NCBI RefSeq assembly: GCF_026540895.1
Contig: NZ_JALNUR010000011.1
Span: 1 to 64,000 of the forward strand
Direction: 5' to 3'
DNA: 64,000 nt
Origin: Sphingomonas sp. GM_Shp_1
GTDB lineage: Bacteria > Pseudomonadota > Alphaproteobacteria > Sphingomonadales > Sphingomonadaceae
The notes below the pieces were generated by a model that saw only the letters and a program-made list of their open reading frames with translations, had not been told where the DNA came from and did not search any database. Made by a program: the position numbers and the translations under genes. Below, piece after piece: positions 17,101 through 25,937 of the stretch. Position 1 is the stretch's first letter. Each line of letters begins with the position of its first letter.

Positions 17101-18636
17101 CTACCGAAGCACGGCCAGGGTCGCGGCGACGCCCGCCGCCGCCGACAGCATCGACAGCAGCGCATAGCGCCAGCCGCCGCCGATCCGGACCACCTCGATC
17201 TGCTTCAGCGGCGGCGCGGGCGGTTCGCCGCCGGGGGCGGGATAGCGCGCCTCGATCCGGCGGACCAGTTCGGGCAGCCGGGCCAGCGTCTGCACATCCT
17301 CGATCAGCCGGTCGGCGATCTTGGCCTCGGGGCCGAGTTCGGTCCTGATCCACTCGCGTACGAACGGCGCGGCCGAGTCCCACAGGTTGATGTCGGGATC
17401 GAGGCTGGTCGCCACGCCCTCGACCATCACCATCGTCTTCTGGAGCAGCAGCAGGTGCGGCTGCGTCACCATGTCGAAGTCGCGGGTGATCGAGAACAGG
17501 CCGTCCAGCATCATGCCGATCGACATGTCCTTGACCGGCAGGCCGCGCATCGGCTCGCCGACCGCGCGCAGGGCGGTCGCGAACTCGGCGACATTGTGAT
17601 GCGGCGGCACGTAACCCGCCTCGAAATGAATCTCGGCGACGCGCTTATAATTGCCGGTAATCAGGCCATAGAGGATCTCGGCCAGCCACACCCGCGCGCG
17701 CCGGTCGATCCGGCCCATGATGCCGAAGTCGATGGCGGCGATCTTGTTGCCGGGCAGGGCGAAGAGATTGCCCTGGTGCATGTCGGCGTGGAAGAACCCT
17801 TCCGCAATCGCCTGGCGCAGGAACGCCCGTACCAGCGTCTGGGCGAGGTGCGGCAGGTCGTATCCCGCCTCGACCAGCGCCTGTCGGTTGGACAGCTTGA
17901 TGCCGTCGATCCACTCGACCGTCAGTACCTTGGCGGTCGATCGCGCCCAGTCGATCTGCGGCACCATGAAATCGGACTCGGCGGTCATCGCCTCGGCGAG
18001 TTCGGAGGCCGAGGCGGCTTCGCGTCGGAAGTTCAGTTCGCGCAGCGTCCAGCGGCGGAAATTCTCGACCGTCAGGCGCGGGCGCAGGCGCGCGGCCTCG
18101 GGGCTCATCCCCTCGACCTGCGCGGCGGCCCATTGATAGGTGTCGATGGCGCGGGCGAAGTCGTCCTCCACGCCGGGGCGCAGCACCTTGACCGCGACGG
18201 TCCGGCCATCGGTGGTGACGGCGCGGTGCACCTGCGCGATCGAGGCGGCGCCGACCGGCACCTCCTCGATCGAGGCGAAGAAATGCGAGGGCGGCCGGCC
18301 CATGCTGGCCTCCATCGCGGCGCAGATCGTCGCGAAGGGGACAGGGGGCAACTGGTCCTGCAACCGCAGCAGGTCGTGCGCGGCGTCGTCACCGACCAGG
18401 TCGGGGCGGGTGGCGAGCGTCTGACCCAGCTTGATCGCCGCCGGGCCGATAGCCTGGAAGGCATCGGCATAAGCGGGCTTGGCGGGCACACGCGCGCCGA
18501 ACCGGGCGATGCGCGCCAGCCGCCGCACGGGCGCGGGGGTGTTGGGATCGCGCTCGATCCCCTTTAGCGCGCCATGCCGCGCCAGCGTCCGCCCCCATTT
18601 GAGCAGACGCCAGAGATGCACCACCGGCTGGGTCAC
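17101..18636 (-). CDS. ubiB: UbiB/ABC1-family protein, ubiquinone biosynthesis
   Basis: This 511-residue atypical protein kinase-like ATPase is needed for ubiquinone synthesis at the inner membrane. Visible motifs are the family-specific KxGQ (AIKLGQTLATRPD), the ATP-site lysine in VAVKVLRPGV, FHADMHQGNLF (catalytic loop) and AIDFGIMGRID (DFG-like). Two hydrophobic segments at the C-terminus (YALLSMLSAAAGVAATLAVL) form the membrane anchor. I place the start at the GTG at 18636 because the nearest upstream ATG, at 18744, lies inside ubiE. That leaves 28 nt between the genes. Confidence 0.92.
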   Translation of the reverse strand: MTQPVVHLWRLLKWGRTLARHGALKGIERDPNTPAPVRRLARIARFGARVPAKPAYADAFQAIGPAAIKLGQTLATRPDLVGDDAAHDLLRLQDQLPPVPFATICAAMEASMGRPPSHFFASIEEVPVGAASIAQVHRAVTTDGRTVAVKVLRPGVEDDFARAIDTYQWAAAQVEGMSPEAARLRPRLTVENFRRWTLRELNFRREAASASELAEAMTAESDFMVPQIDWARSTAKVLTVEWIDGIKLSNRQALVEAGYDLPHLAQTLVRAFLRQAIAEGFFHADMHQGNLFALPGNKIAAIDFGIMGRIDRRARVWLAEILYGLITGNYKRVAEIHFEAGYVPPHHNVAEFATALRAVGEPMRGLPVKDMSIGMMLDGLFSITRDFDMVTQPHLLLLQKTMVMVEGVATSLDPDINLWDSAAPFVREWIRTELGPEAKIADRLIEDVQTLARLPELVRRIEARYPAPGGEPPAPPLKQIEVVRIGGGWRYALLSMLSAAAGVAATLAVLR

Positions 18637-18664
18637 AGGGCAGGTCCGCCCAGGTGTCCCTGCA

Positions 18665-19396
18665 TCAAATCTTCCAGCCCGAATGGATCGCGACCAGGCC
18701 GCCCATGATCGGCTCGACCTTGGTCTCGACGAAACCGGCCTCACGGATCATCCGCTCGAAGGTCGGCATGTCCGGGAAGCGGCGGATCGACTCGATCAGA
18801 TAGCGATAGCTGTCCGCATCGCCCGCCAGCATCTGGCCCAGCTTGGGCACCAGCTTGTGCGAATAGGCGTCGTACACCTCGGAAAAGCCCGGCCAGACGG
18901 TGGTCGAGAATTCCAGGCAGAAGAACCGGCCGCCACGGCGCAGCACGCGGTGCGCCTCGCGAAGCGCCGCCGGGATGTCGGTGACGTTCCGGATGCCGAA
19001 GGCGATCGTGTACGCGTCGAAGAACTTGTCCGGGAAGGTCAGGACCTCGGCATTCGCCTCGGTCCAGACCAGGCCGTCGATGCCGCGTTCCTGGGCACGC
19101 TTCATGCCGACTTCCAGCATCGCCGGGTTGATGTCGGCGACCGTGATGCTGGCCCCCGATTCGGTCAGGCGGAAGGCGATGTCGCCGGTGCCGCCCGCCA
19201 TGTCGAGAATCTGGTCCGAGGCGCGCGGCTTCACCCGGCGCACGAAGCGGTCCTTCCACAGCCGGTGCATGCCGCCCGACATGGCGTCGTTCATCAAGTC
19301 GTATTTGGAGGCGACATTGGTGAAGACACCGCCGACACGGGCGGCCTTTTCGTCGCGGGGCACATCTTCATAGCCGAAGGACACGGTATCGCTCAT
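18665..19396 (-). CDS. ubiE: Demethylmenaquinone/2-methoxy-6-polyprenyl-1,4-benzoquinol C-methyltransferase
   Basis: The 243-residue SAM-dependent methyltransferase performs the C-methylation in ubiquinone (and menaquinone) synthesis. It has FTNVASKYDLMNDAMSGGMHRLWKD near the N-terminus, the SAM loop DMAGGTGDIAFR and the UbiE signature blocks FDAYTIAFGIRNVTD and RVLRRGGRFFCLEFS. It ends with GLVAIHSGWKI. It is the first gene of the eight-gene minus-strand operon and is divergent from mutM, with a 78-nt shared promoter region. Confidence 0.97.
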   Translation of the reverse strand: MSDTVSFGYEDVPRDEKAARVGGVFTNVASKYDLMNDAMSGGMHRLWKDRFVRRVKPRASDQILDMAGGTGDIAFRLTESGASITVADINPAMLEVGMKRAQERGIDGLVWTEANAEVLTFPDKFFDAYTIAFGIRNVTDIPAALREAHRVLRRGGRFFCLEFSTTVWPGFSEVYDAYSHKLVPKLGQMLAGDADSYRYLIESIRRFPDMPTFERMIREAGFVETKVEPIMGGLVAIHSGWKI

Positions 19397-19474
19397 CGCT
19401 TTGCCCTAGCCCGGCCTTGCTGGCGGGGCAAACGCTACCTAGCTGTTGGCGCAAGGAAACCAGTCAGAGAGACG

Positions 19475-20290
19475 ATGCCCGAACTTCCCGAGGTCGAAAC
19501 GACGGTCCGTGGCCTGTCCCCGGTGCTGGCGGGCGAGCGGCTAACGCTGGTCGAGCCGCGCCGTGCCGACCTGCGCCGGCCCTTTCCCGCCGATCTGCGC
19601 CAGCGGATGACCGGGGCGACCGTCACCTCGCTGGGGCGGCGCGCCAAATATGGCCTGATCGACACCGATCGCGGCGACACGATGATCTTCCACCTCGGCA
19701 TGTCGGGGCGCTGGCGGATCGATCCGGGCGAGCCGCTGGCGCATGACCATCTGCTGCTGGAGACGGGCACGGGGCGGCGGCTGGCGCTGAACGATCCCCG
19801 GCGATTCGGCTTCGTCGATCTCTGGTCGACGGCCGAGCTGGCGAGCTATCCGCCCTTCCTGGCGATGGGGCCCGAGCCCTTGGGTCCCGACTTCACCGCC
19901 GACTATCTGGCGGCGGCGCTGGAGGGGCGGGCCGCGCCGATCAAGGCGATGCTGCTCGACCAGCGGATCGTCGCGGGGCTGGGCAATATCTATGTCTGCG
20001 AGGCGCTGCACCTGGCGAAGATCACGCCGGGGCGCGCGGGCGGCCAGATTTCGCGGGCGCGACTCGTCCGGCTGGTCGAGTCGATTCGCGCCGTGTTGGA
20101 GGCCGCGATCCTGGCGGGAGGATCGTCCCTGCGCGATTATGTGCGGCCCGATGGCGAACTGGGCTATTTCTCCAAGGAATGGCGGGTCTATGGTCGGGAG
20201 GGCGAGGCATGCGAATGCGGCACGATCGTCCGGCGCCGAACCGATTCGGGGCGCTCCACTTTCTGGTGTTCGACCTGCCAGCGGAGTTGA
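19475..20290 (+). CDS. mutM: Formamidopyrimidine-DNA glycosylase (Fpg)
   Basis: This 271-residue base-excision repair enzyme removes 8-oxoguanine and formamidopyrimidines. MPELPEVETT gives the catalytic Pro and Glu right after the initiator Met. The essential lysine lies in GRRAKYGL, LDQRIVAGLGNIYVCEAL is the helix-two-turn-helix, and the C-terminal zinc finger is CECG...CSTC. The ATG at 19475 is fixed because the N-terminal Pro is the nucleophile. The longer open frame upstream is antisense to ubiE. Confidence 0.97.
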   Translation: MPELPEVETTVRGLSPVLAGERLTLVEPRRADLRRPFPADLRQRMTGATVTSLGRRAKYGLIDTDRGDTMIFHLGMSGRWRIDPGEPLAHDHLLLETGTGRRLALNDPRRFGFVDLWSTAELASYPPFLAMGPEPLGPDFTADYLAAALEGRAAPIKAMLLDQRIVAGLGNIYVCEALHLAKITPGRAGGQISRARLVRLVESIRAVLEAAILAGGSSLRDYVRPDGELGYFSKEWRVYGREGEACECGTIVRRRTDSGRSTFWCSTCQRS

Positions 20291-20377
20291 CGGACGGCCC
20301 ACCAACAGGTAAGGGCCCCGGCTTCAAAGCTGGTGCGTCGCGCCGCTATCCCTTTTGATCGAGATTTAGAGGTTTTC

Positions 20378-20641
20378 ATGGCGAACACGCCGCAGGCCAA
20401 AAAGCGTATCCGTCGCAACGAGCGTCGCGCCGTCATCAACGGCAACCGCGTCAGCCGCATCCGTACCTTCGTGAAGAAGGTCGAGGCCGCGCTGGCCGCT
20501 GGCGACAAGGAAACCGCGACGGTCGCTCTGGCCGCGGCGCAGCCGGAAATGGCGCGCGGCGTCGCCAAGGGCGTGCTGCACAAGAACACGGTCGCGCGCA
20601 AGTTCTCGCGCCTGACCAAGCGCATCGCCGCGCTGGCCTAA
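20378..20641 (+). CDS. rpsT: 30S ribosomal protein S20
   Basis: The 87-residue product [20 protein letters not shown] is a complete S20, a three-helix primary binder of 16S rRNA. It lies 87 nt after mutM and is followed by a strong terminator, then the dnaA promoter region. The rpsT-dnaA order is widespread in alphaproteobacteria. Confidence 0.98.
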   Translation: MANTPQAKKRIRRNERRAVINGNRVSRIRTFVKKVEAALAAGDKETATVALAAAQPEMARGVAKGVLHKNTVARKFSRLTKRIAALA

Positions 20642-20666
20642 AAGCCTCTCGGTTCCGCGACGAATG

Positions 20667-20701
20667 AAACCCGCCGGGGGCGGTCCCCCGGCGGGTTTTT
20701 T
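20667..20701 (+). terminator. rpsT rho-independent terminator
   Basis: A perfect 14-bp stem (AAACCCGCCGGGGG paired with CCCCCGGCGGGTTT), a CGGT loop and a T6 run. Confidence 0.95.
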
Positions 20702-21116
20702 CGTGCGCGCAAGACAGGCGTTAACGGCTTTTTCGGACTCGATCCGGCGGAACCATCCGCCGTTTCGCGCAACCCCAGCTTTATCCGCGATTCGAGTGAT
20801 TCGGTCTTTTTCAACGATTCGAATTCACCGGTTAATCTCGTGCAATATCAACGTGTTATGAGATAATTGGACGGGATTCTGCGGGCTTTCGCCTGTCAAT
20901 CCGGTTTATTTCAGATTTATGGCCGGACATGGTCTTGATCGGACCCCGCCTTCGCTCATAATCGGTATCCCAGCAGCGGTGCTTCGTGCCCGCGTCATGG
21001 AAATAGCAAAGTGGCATAACCGGGCCGAATCCGTTTGATTCGCCCATCGGGTTTGTGTCGCCGATCGAAACGGTCATCGTCCGCGCCAGTGCGGTCGGTA
21101 TATGTGGAGTACACGG
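20702..21116 (+). promoter_or_regulatory. dnaA upstream region with clustered GANTC (CcrM) sites
   Basis: This 415-base gene-free region is visibly richer in A+T than its flanks. It carries seven GANTC pentamers, at 20736, 20789, 20798, 20816, 20875, 21027 and 21037. It also has TTATCCGCG at 20781, which matches seven of nine positions of the DnaA box. In Caulobacter, GANTC methylation by CcrM together with GcrA controls dnaA and other cell-cycle promoters; application here is inference. I cannot place the -35/-10 elements. Confidence 0.6.
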
Positions 21117-22673
21117 GTGACGAATTGGCAGGCCACGCGACCGACGACGGACCAGGCTCGTGCCTGGGCGCGCGTCCGCGCGAACCTGCGCGAATCGGCC
21201 GGTGCCCGCCTGTTCGACCAGTGGCTGAAGCCGATGGAGTTGATCGAGGGTGACGAGCCCGACACGGTCCGTCTGGCGCTCCCCTCGGCCTTCGCGACCA
21301 ATTGGGTGCGCAGCCATTATGCGGACCGCTTGCATCTGGAATTCAAGGCGGTTCTGCCCGAGGTGCGCGCCGTGGTCATCGAGACCCGTGCGCCCAGCAA
21401 GGTCGCTCGCCTGACCACCGAGACGCTGGAGGCCGCCCCGCTCCGAGTCGTAGTGCGCAACGAAGAGCCCCAGCCGCAGGCACGCGAAGATGACGAGCAG
21501 CCTTCGTTGTTCGGCGAGCCGGCGGCGCGCAAGCGGCCCGCCCCCGTCGCGGTCGACGCCCCGGCGGCGCGTCCGGCTCCCCGCAGCGTGGCCAAGGCCG
21601 CCAGCCCGGTCGCGGCGGCACCCGCCCCGGCGCTGCGCGTTCCCAGCGACCGCCCGCCGCTCGATCCGCGTCTGACCTTCGATCGGTTCGTGGTCGATTC
21701 GTCGAATCGAGTCGCGTTCAACGCCGCGCTGTCGCTGGCCGAGCCGGGCCCGCCGCGCTTCAGCCCGCTCTTCCTTCATGGCGGCACCGGGCAGGGCAAG
21801 ACCCATCTGATGCACGCCATCGCCCATGCCTTTCTCGAGTCGCACCCCGATGCGGTCGTGCTGTGCATGTCGGCCGAGCGGTTCATGTTCGACTTCGTCG
21901 CGGCGATGCGGGCGCGCGATACCTTCAGCTTCAAGTCGCGGCTGCGTTCCGCCGATCTGTTGCTGATCGACGATCTTCAGTTCATCGCGGGCAAGGATTC
22001 GACGCAGGAAGAATTCTTCCACACGGTCAACGAGCTGGTCGGTGCGGGCAAGCGGCTGGTCATCTCCGCCGATCGCTCGCCCCAGGCGCTCGATGGGGTG
22101 GAACCGCGAATCATCGGTCGGCTAGGTGCGGGACTCGTCGCCGACATCAAGGCGCCCGACCTGACGCTGCGTCGCACGATCCTGAACCGCAAGGTCGCCG
22201 ACCTGCCCGAGATCGAAGTGCCGACGGACGTGCTCGACCTGCTCGCCTCGCGTATTCGCGGCAATATCCGTGAGCTGGAAGGCGCGCTGAACCGGGTCGT
22301 CGCCTATGCGCAGCTGACCGGCGACAAGATCGATCTGGAATTCGCCGTGGCGACGCTGGGCGAGGTGCTTCGCGGGGCGCAGCGGCGGATCACCATCGAC
22401 GAAATCCAGAAGCTGGTGAGCCGCCATTTCGAGCTCAAGCCGCTCGATCTGGTCTCGGCCCGCCGCGCACGCGCCATCGCCCGCCCGCGCCAGATCGCCA
22501 TGTATCTGGCCAAGCGCCTGACCACCCGCTCGCTGCCCGAGATTGGGCGCAAGTTCGGTGGGCGCGACCATTCGACCGTGATCTATGCGGTGCGCAAGAT
22601 TGAGGAACTGCGCGATACCGACCGCGATATCGACAATGCGGTGCGGGTGTTGATGAAGGAATTGGAGGGCTGA
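21117..22673 (+). CDS. dnaA: Chromosomal replication initiator protein DnaA
   Basis: This 518-residue AAA+ protein unwinds the origin. Domain I (residues 1-90) contains ARLFDQWLKPMEL. Domain II is a long Ala/Pro-rich linker (about residues 95-175). Domain III has Walker A GGTGQGKTH near 221, Walker B LLLIDDLQF, and sensor residues around VISADRSPQ. Domain IV carries the DNA-binding signature GRDHSTVIYAVRKIEE. I chose GTG at 21117 because GGAG ends 7 nt before it; an in-frame ATG at 21102 is the alternative and lacks a ribosome binding site. The location just after rpsT is the usual alphaproteobacterial one. Confidence 0.96.
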   Translation: MTNWQATRPTTDQARAWARVRANLRESAGARLFDQWLKPMELIEGDEPDTVRLALPSAFATNWVRSHYADRLHLEFKAVLPEVRAVVIETRAPSKVARLTTETLEAAPLRVVVRNEEPQPQAREDDEQPSLFGEPAARKRPAPVAVDAPAARPAPRSVAKAASPVAAAPAPALRVPSDRPPLDPRLTFDRFVVDSSNRVAFNAALSLAEPGPPRFSPLFLHGGTGQGKTHLMHAIAHAFLESHPDAVVLCMSAERFMFDFVAAMRARDTFSFKSRLRSADLLLIDDLQFIAGKDSTQEEFFHTVNELVGAGKRLVISADRSPQALDGVEPRIIGRLGAGLVADIKAPDLTLRRTILNRKVADLPEIEVPTDVLDLLASRIRGNIRELEGALNRVVAYAQLTGDKIDLEFAVATLGEVLRGAQRRITIDEIQKLVSRHFELKPLDLVSARRARAIARPRQIAMYLAKRLTTRSLPEIGRKFGGRDHSTVIYAVRKIEELRDTDRDIDNAVRVLMKELEG

Positions 22674-22699
22674 AGCCCTTTGGGGCGGGTTGGGGCGTG

Positions 22700-22784
22700 G
22701 GCTTCGACTTCGCTCAGGCTGAACGGGGTTTGGGCTATGACCCCCCATTCCCCCCAGCCGTTCAGCCTGAGCGAAGTCGAAGGC
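22700..22784. repeat. Dispersed palindrome, copy 1 (CTTCGACTTCGCTCAGG type)
   Basis: Perfect 25-bp inverted arms (22702-22726 and 22758-22782) flank a 31-nt spacer. The right arm overlaps the last codons and stop of the neighbouring P-loop kinase gene. A second copy is at 30621-30710. Could act as a bidirectional terminator between dnaA and the convergent gene. Confidence 0.88.
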
Positions 22785-23331
22785 CAAGGGAATCCATATC
22801 CCTCAGCACCTGTTCCATCTCCGGGGACCGCCGATACCGGATCACGCGCTCGTCCACAGGCTCCAGGGCCCGCAGTATCCCCGGTCGCACCGCACGCCGC
22901 CAGCGCCAGCAATAGGCCAGGAACGCCAAATTGAGCCGTTCCGGGCATCCCGCCGCGCTGTCGGGGCGCTGCTGCCCATGATAGCGCGCCACCCGCCGCA
23001 GGATGCGCGGAATCGTCACCCGCCGGGGCAGGTCGAGCAGGATGACCCGCTCCGCCCGCGCGAGCCGCTCGGCGATCGCGGGTCCGTAATGGGCGCTGGA
23101 ATAATTGCCGTCGATCACCCATTCCGGGCGGGAGGCGAGGGCGGCCATGTCGGCGATGAAATCGTCACGCGGCCGGGCGACCCAGCCGGGGGCATGAAAC
23201 AGCGCATCGGCATGATGGACGGGCAGGCCGAGTCGTTCGCCGATCCGCCGTGCGAGGGTCGACTTGCCGCTGCCAGGCGGCCCCATCACCATGATCCGGG
23301 TGGGGACCTTGGCGACGGGGCCGGGGGGCAT
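22762..23331 (-). CDS. P-loop nucleoside-kinase-like ATPase (FlaR/AAA_17 type)
   Basis: The 189-residue protein has a Walker A loop MGPPGSGKSTLARRI near residue 16, followed by the phrase LPVHHADALFHAPGW and a WVIDGNYSS block. These are characteristic of small adenylate-kinase-like proteins often called DNA topology modulation protein FlaR. A LILLDLP-type strand and RRVTIPRILRRVARYHG with many arginines resemble the lid region. The substrate is unknown. Its last residues, LRLRSG plus the stop, are encoded by the arm of a dispersed palindrome. The start overlaps the trpS stop by one base (TGATG). Confidence 0.82.
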   Translation of the reverse strand: MPPGPVAKVPTRIMVMGPPGSGKSTLARRIGERLGLPVHHADALFHAPGWVARPRDDFIADMAALASRPEWVIDGNYSSAHYGPAIAERLARAERVILLDLPRRVTIPRILRRVARYHGQQRPDSAAGCPERLNLAFLAYCWRWRRAVRPGILRALEPVDERVIRYRRSPEMEQVLRDMDSLGLRLRSG

Positions 23332-24338
23332 CAGATTTGCAGACCCATGGTCCGCTGCACGTCGAGCAGCATCGGCGCGGCCAGATCGCGAGCCTTCTCC
23401 GCGCCGCGTTCCAGGATGCGCCCCACCTCGCCGCGATCGTCGAGCAACCGGGTCAGCCGCTCGCGGATCGGGCTCAAGGTCGCCACCGCCAGATCGGCCA
23501 GCTCGGGCTTGAACGCGCCGAAGCCCTGGCCTGCGAACTGCGTCAGCACGTCGGCCGGTTCGCGGTCGGCCATGGCGGCGTAGATGGTGATCAAGTTGCG
23601 CGCCTCGGCCCGGCCCTCCAGCCCTTCCATCGTCTCGGGAAGCACGTCCGGGTCGGTCTTGGCCTTGCGGAACTTCTCGGCGATCATGTCGTCGCTGTCG
23701 ATCAGCTTGACCAGCGACATCTCCGACGGGTTGGACTTGGACATCTTGGCCGATCCGTCGCGCAAGGACATGATGCGCGGGGCGGCCGCGCTGATCAGCG
23801 GCGCGGGCAGGGTGAAGACCTCGCGCTCATAATCATTGTTGAACTTGGTCGCGATGTCGCGGGCCAGTTCCAGATGCTGCTTCTGGTCCTCGCCCACGGG
23901 GACATGGGTGGCGTTGTAGAGCAGCACGTCGGCGGCCATCAGCACCGGATAGTCGTACAGCCCGACGCTCGCGCCCTCGCGGTTCTTGCCCGCCTTGTCC
24001 TTGAACTGGGTCATGCGGTTCAACCAGCCGACCCGCGCGACATTGTTCAGCAGCCAGCCGAGCTCGCTATGCTGCGGCACGCGGGTCTGGTTGAACAGGA
24101 TCGAGCGTTCGGGGTCGATCCCGGCCGCGATCAGCGTCGCGGTCATCTCGATCGTGTTCGCGGCCATGTCGGCGGGCGCGATCCATTCGGTCAGGCCGTG
24201 CAGGTCGGCGATGAAGTACATCGTCTCGCCGCCCTTCGCCTGGATGTCGTCCTGCATCGCCACCCACTGCTTCACGGCGCCCAGATAATTGCCGAGGTGG
24301 AGATTGCCCGTGGGCTTGATGCCGGAAACGACGCGCAT
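23331..24338 (-). CDS. trpS: Tryptophanyl-tRNA synthetase
   Basis: This 335-residue class I synthetase has SGIKPTGNLHLGNYLGA (the HIGH-like HLGN) at residues 5-21, the specificity region YDYPVLMAADVLLY, GEDQKQHLELARDIA and the KMSKS loop in SAKMSKSNPSE. The ATG at 24338 gives the standard N-terminus MRVVSGIKPTG. It lies 8 nt after murJ and overlaps the kinase gene, so murJ-trpS-kinase form one transcript. Confidence 0.97.
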   Translation of the reverse strand: MRVVSGIKPTGNLHLGNYLGAVKQWVAMQDDIQAKGGETMYFIADLHGLTEWIAPADMAANTIEMTATLIAAGIDPERSILFNQTRVPQHSELGWLLNNVARVGWLNRMTQFKDKAGKNREGASVGLYDYPVLMAADVLLYNATHVPVGEDQKQHLELARDIATKFNNDYEREVFTLPAPLISAAAPRIMSLRDGSAKMSKSNPSEMSLVKLIDSDDMIAEKFRKAKTDPDVLPETMEGLEGRAEARNLITIYAAMADREPADVLTQFAGQGFGAFKPELADLAVATLSPIRERLTRLLDDRGEVGRILERGAEKARDLAAPMLLDVQRTMGLQI

Positions 24339-24346
24339 GATGGTCC

Positions 24347-25924
24347 TCAACTGTTGCGGCGAACGAGCCGCTTGATGTCTCCGAGACGGAAGGCGCCCGT
24401 CGCGAAGGTGGCGACCGCATAGACCAGCATCCCCGTCGCGACCAGTAGGAGGAGCGCGCCCCAGCGCTCGATATTGGTGCCGGTGACATAGGGCTGGAAC
24501 CGCGCATTGAGCAGCGCCATCGCCCCGCCCATCAGGATGGCGGCGAGCAGCATCCGCCAGCTTCGCCGCCGTAGCTGGGCGTCCGCCACGAAATGCCCGC
24601 GCCGCGCCAGGGTGCGATAGAGCAGCACGACATTGACCGTCGAGGCGATCGCGGTGGCGAGCGGCGGCCCCATATGCCCCAGCCACCAGATGAAGATCAG
24701 GTTCAGCACCAGATTGACCAGCATCGACCAGGTCGCATAGCGCACCGGCGTCCGCGTATCGGCCCGCGCATAATAGCCAGGCGTCAGCACCTTTACGAGG
24801 ATATAGCTGGGCAGCCCGATCGAAAAGGCGGCGAGCGCCTGCGCGGTATAATAGCTGTTGGTCGCGGTGAACTTGCCATGCTCGAACAGCGCCGCGACGA
24901 TCGGTTGGCCGCAGACGATCAGTGCGACCGTCGCGGGCAGGGTGAGGAGCAGCGCCAGCTCCATGCCCCGGTTCTGCGTCTCCATCGCCTCCACCTCGCG
25001 CCCCGCCCCCAGCAGGCGGGAGACGGTGGGCAGGAGGACGGTGCCCAGGCCGATGCCGATCAGCCCCAGCGGCAACTGGTTCAGCCGGTCGGCAGCATAG
25101 ATGTAGGAGACCGATCCGGCGGGCAGGAAACGCGCCGCCAGCGCGGTCGAGATGACGAGGTTGATCTGCACCGCGCCCGCGCCCGCGGCGGCGGGCAGGA
25201 TCAGCTTCATCAGCCGCTTCACATCGTCGTTGATGACCGGCCAGCGGAGCTTCAACCGAACACCCGCGCGGCGGCAGGCCCACCACAGCCAGACGAATTG
25301 GAGCAGCCCCGCCACCGACACCGCGATCGCCTGGTTGCGCGCTGTCGCCATCGGGTCGTGCGTGTGGAAGAACAGGAGCGCTACGATCAGCGTCAGGTTG
25401 AGCAGGATCGGCGCGGCCGCGTTGACCCAGAAACGGTGCAGCGAATTGAGGATGCCGCCCAGCAGCGACACCAGGCTGATGAACAGCAGATAGGGGAAGG
25501 TCAGCCGGTTGAGCAGGACGATATAGTCGAACTCAGCCGCGCTCCCCTTGCCATAGCCGAAGGTCTGGACCCAGGTGACCGGCCAGGCCGCGACCTCGAC
25601 GATCGCGGTCATCACGATCAGGATCGGCAGCAGCACCGACAGCGCATGTTCGGCAAAGGCCAGCCCTTGCGCCAGCCCGGAGCCTTCCTCCGTCTTGTCA
25701 CCTTCTGCCACCTTGCGGTTGAACATCGGGATGAAGGCGGCGGAGAAGGCTCCTTCCGCGAACAGCGCGCGGAACATGTTGGGCAGGCGAAACGCGATCT
25801 GGAACGCGTCGGAGGCGAAGTTCGCGCCCACGAAGCGGAAGAACAGCGAGTCGCGAACCAGACCAAGCACCCGGCTGGCCAGAGTCAGCCCGCCGACGGA
25901 GCCCAGCGCCTTGGTCAGGTTCAT
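24347..25924 (-). CDS. murJ: Lipid II flippase MurJ (MviN)
   Basis: The 525-residue MOP-family transporter moves lipid II across the inner membrane for peptidoglycan synthesis. About fourteen membrane helices are visible. The N-terminus MNLTKALGSVGGLTLASRVLGLVRD and the following FASDAFQIAFRLPNMFRALFAEGAFSAAFIP contain the conserved Arg and Asp residues of the cavity. Other family marks are LLNRLTFPYLLFISLVSLLGG and AFSIGLPSYILVKVLTPGYYARADTRTP. It lies 13 nt downstream of secB. Confidence 0.96.
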   Translation of the reverse strand: MNLTKALGSVGGLTLASRVLGLVRDSLFFRFVGANFASDAFQIAFRLPNMFRALFAEGAFSAAFIPMFNRKVAEGDKTEEGSGLAQGLAFAEHALSVLLPILIVMTAIVEVAAWPVTWVQTFGYGKGSAAEFDYIVLLNRLTFPYLLFISLVSLLGGILNSLHRFWVNAAAPILLNLTLIVALLFFHTHDPMATARNQAIAVSVAGLLQFVWLWWACRRAGVRLKLRWPVINDDVKRLMKLILPAAAGAGAVQINLVISTALAARFLPAGSVSYIYAADRLNQLPLGLIGIGLGTVLLPTVSRLLGAGREVEAMETQNRGMELALLLTLPATVALIVCGQPIVAALFEHGKFTATNSYYTAQALAAFSIGLPSYILVKVLTPGYYARADTRTPVRYATWSMLVNLVLNLIFIWWLGHMGPPLATAIASTVNVVLLYRTLARRGHFVADAQLRRRSWRMLLAAILMGGAMALLNARFQPYVTGTNIERWGALLLLVATGMLVYAVATFATGAFRLGDIKRLVRRNS

Positions 25925-25937
25925 CGCTCAGTCCGGA

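Noticed and set aside
16252..18567. Long plus-strand open frame of about 770 residues opposite ubiB
   Set aside because: It is a shadow of the minus-strand operon with His/Arg/Gln-rich composition. The opposite strand has clear UbiB kinase motifs.
20702..21116. Replication origin upstream of dnaA
   Set aside because: Only one imperfect DnaA box (TTATCCGCG) is visible and no box cluster. In alphaproteobacteria the origin is often away from dnaA, so I call only a regulatory region.
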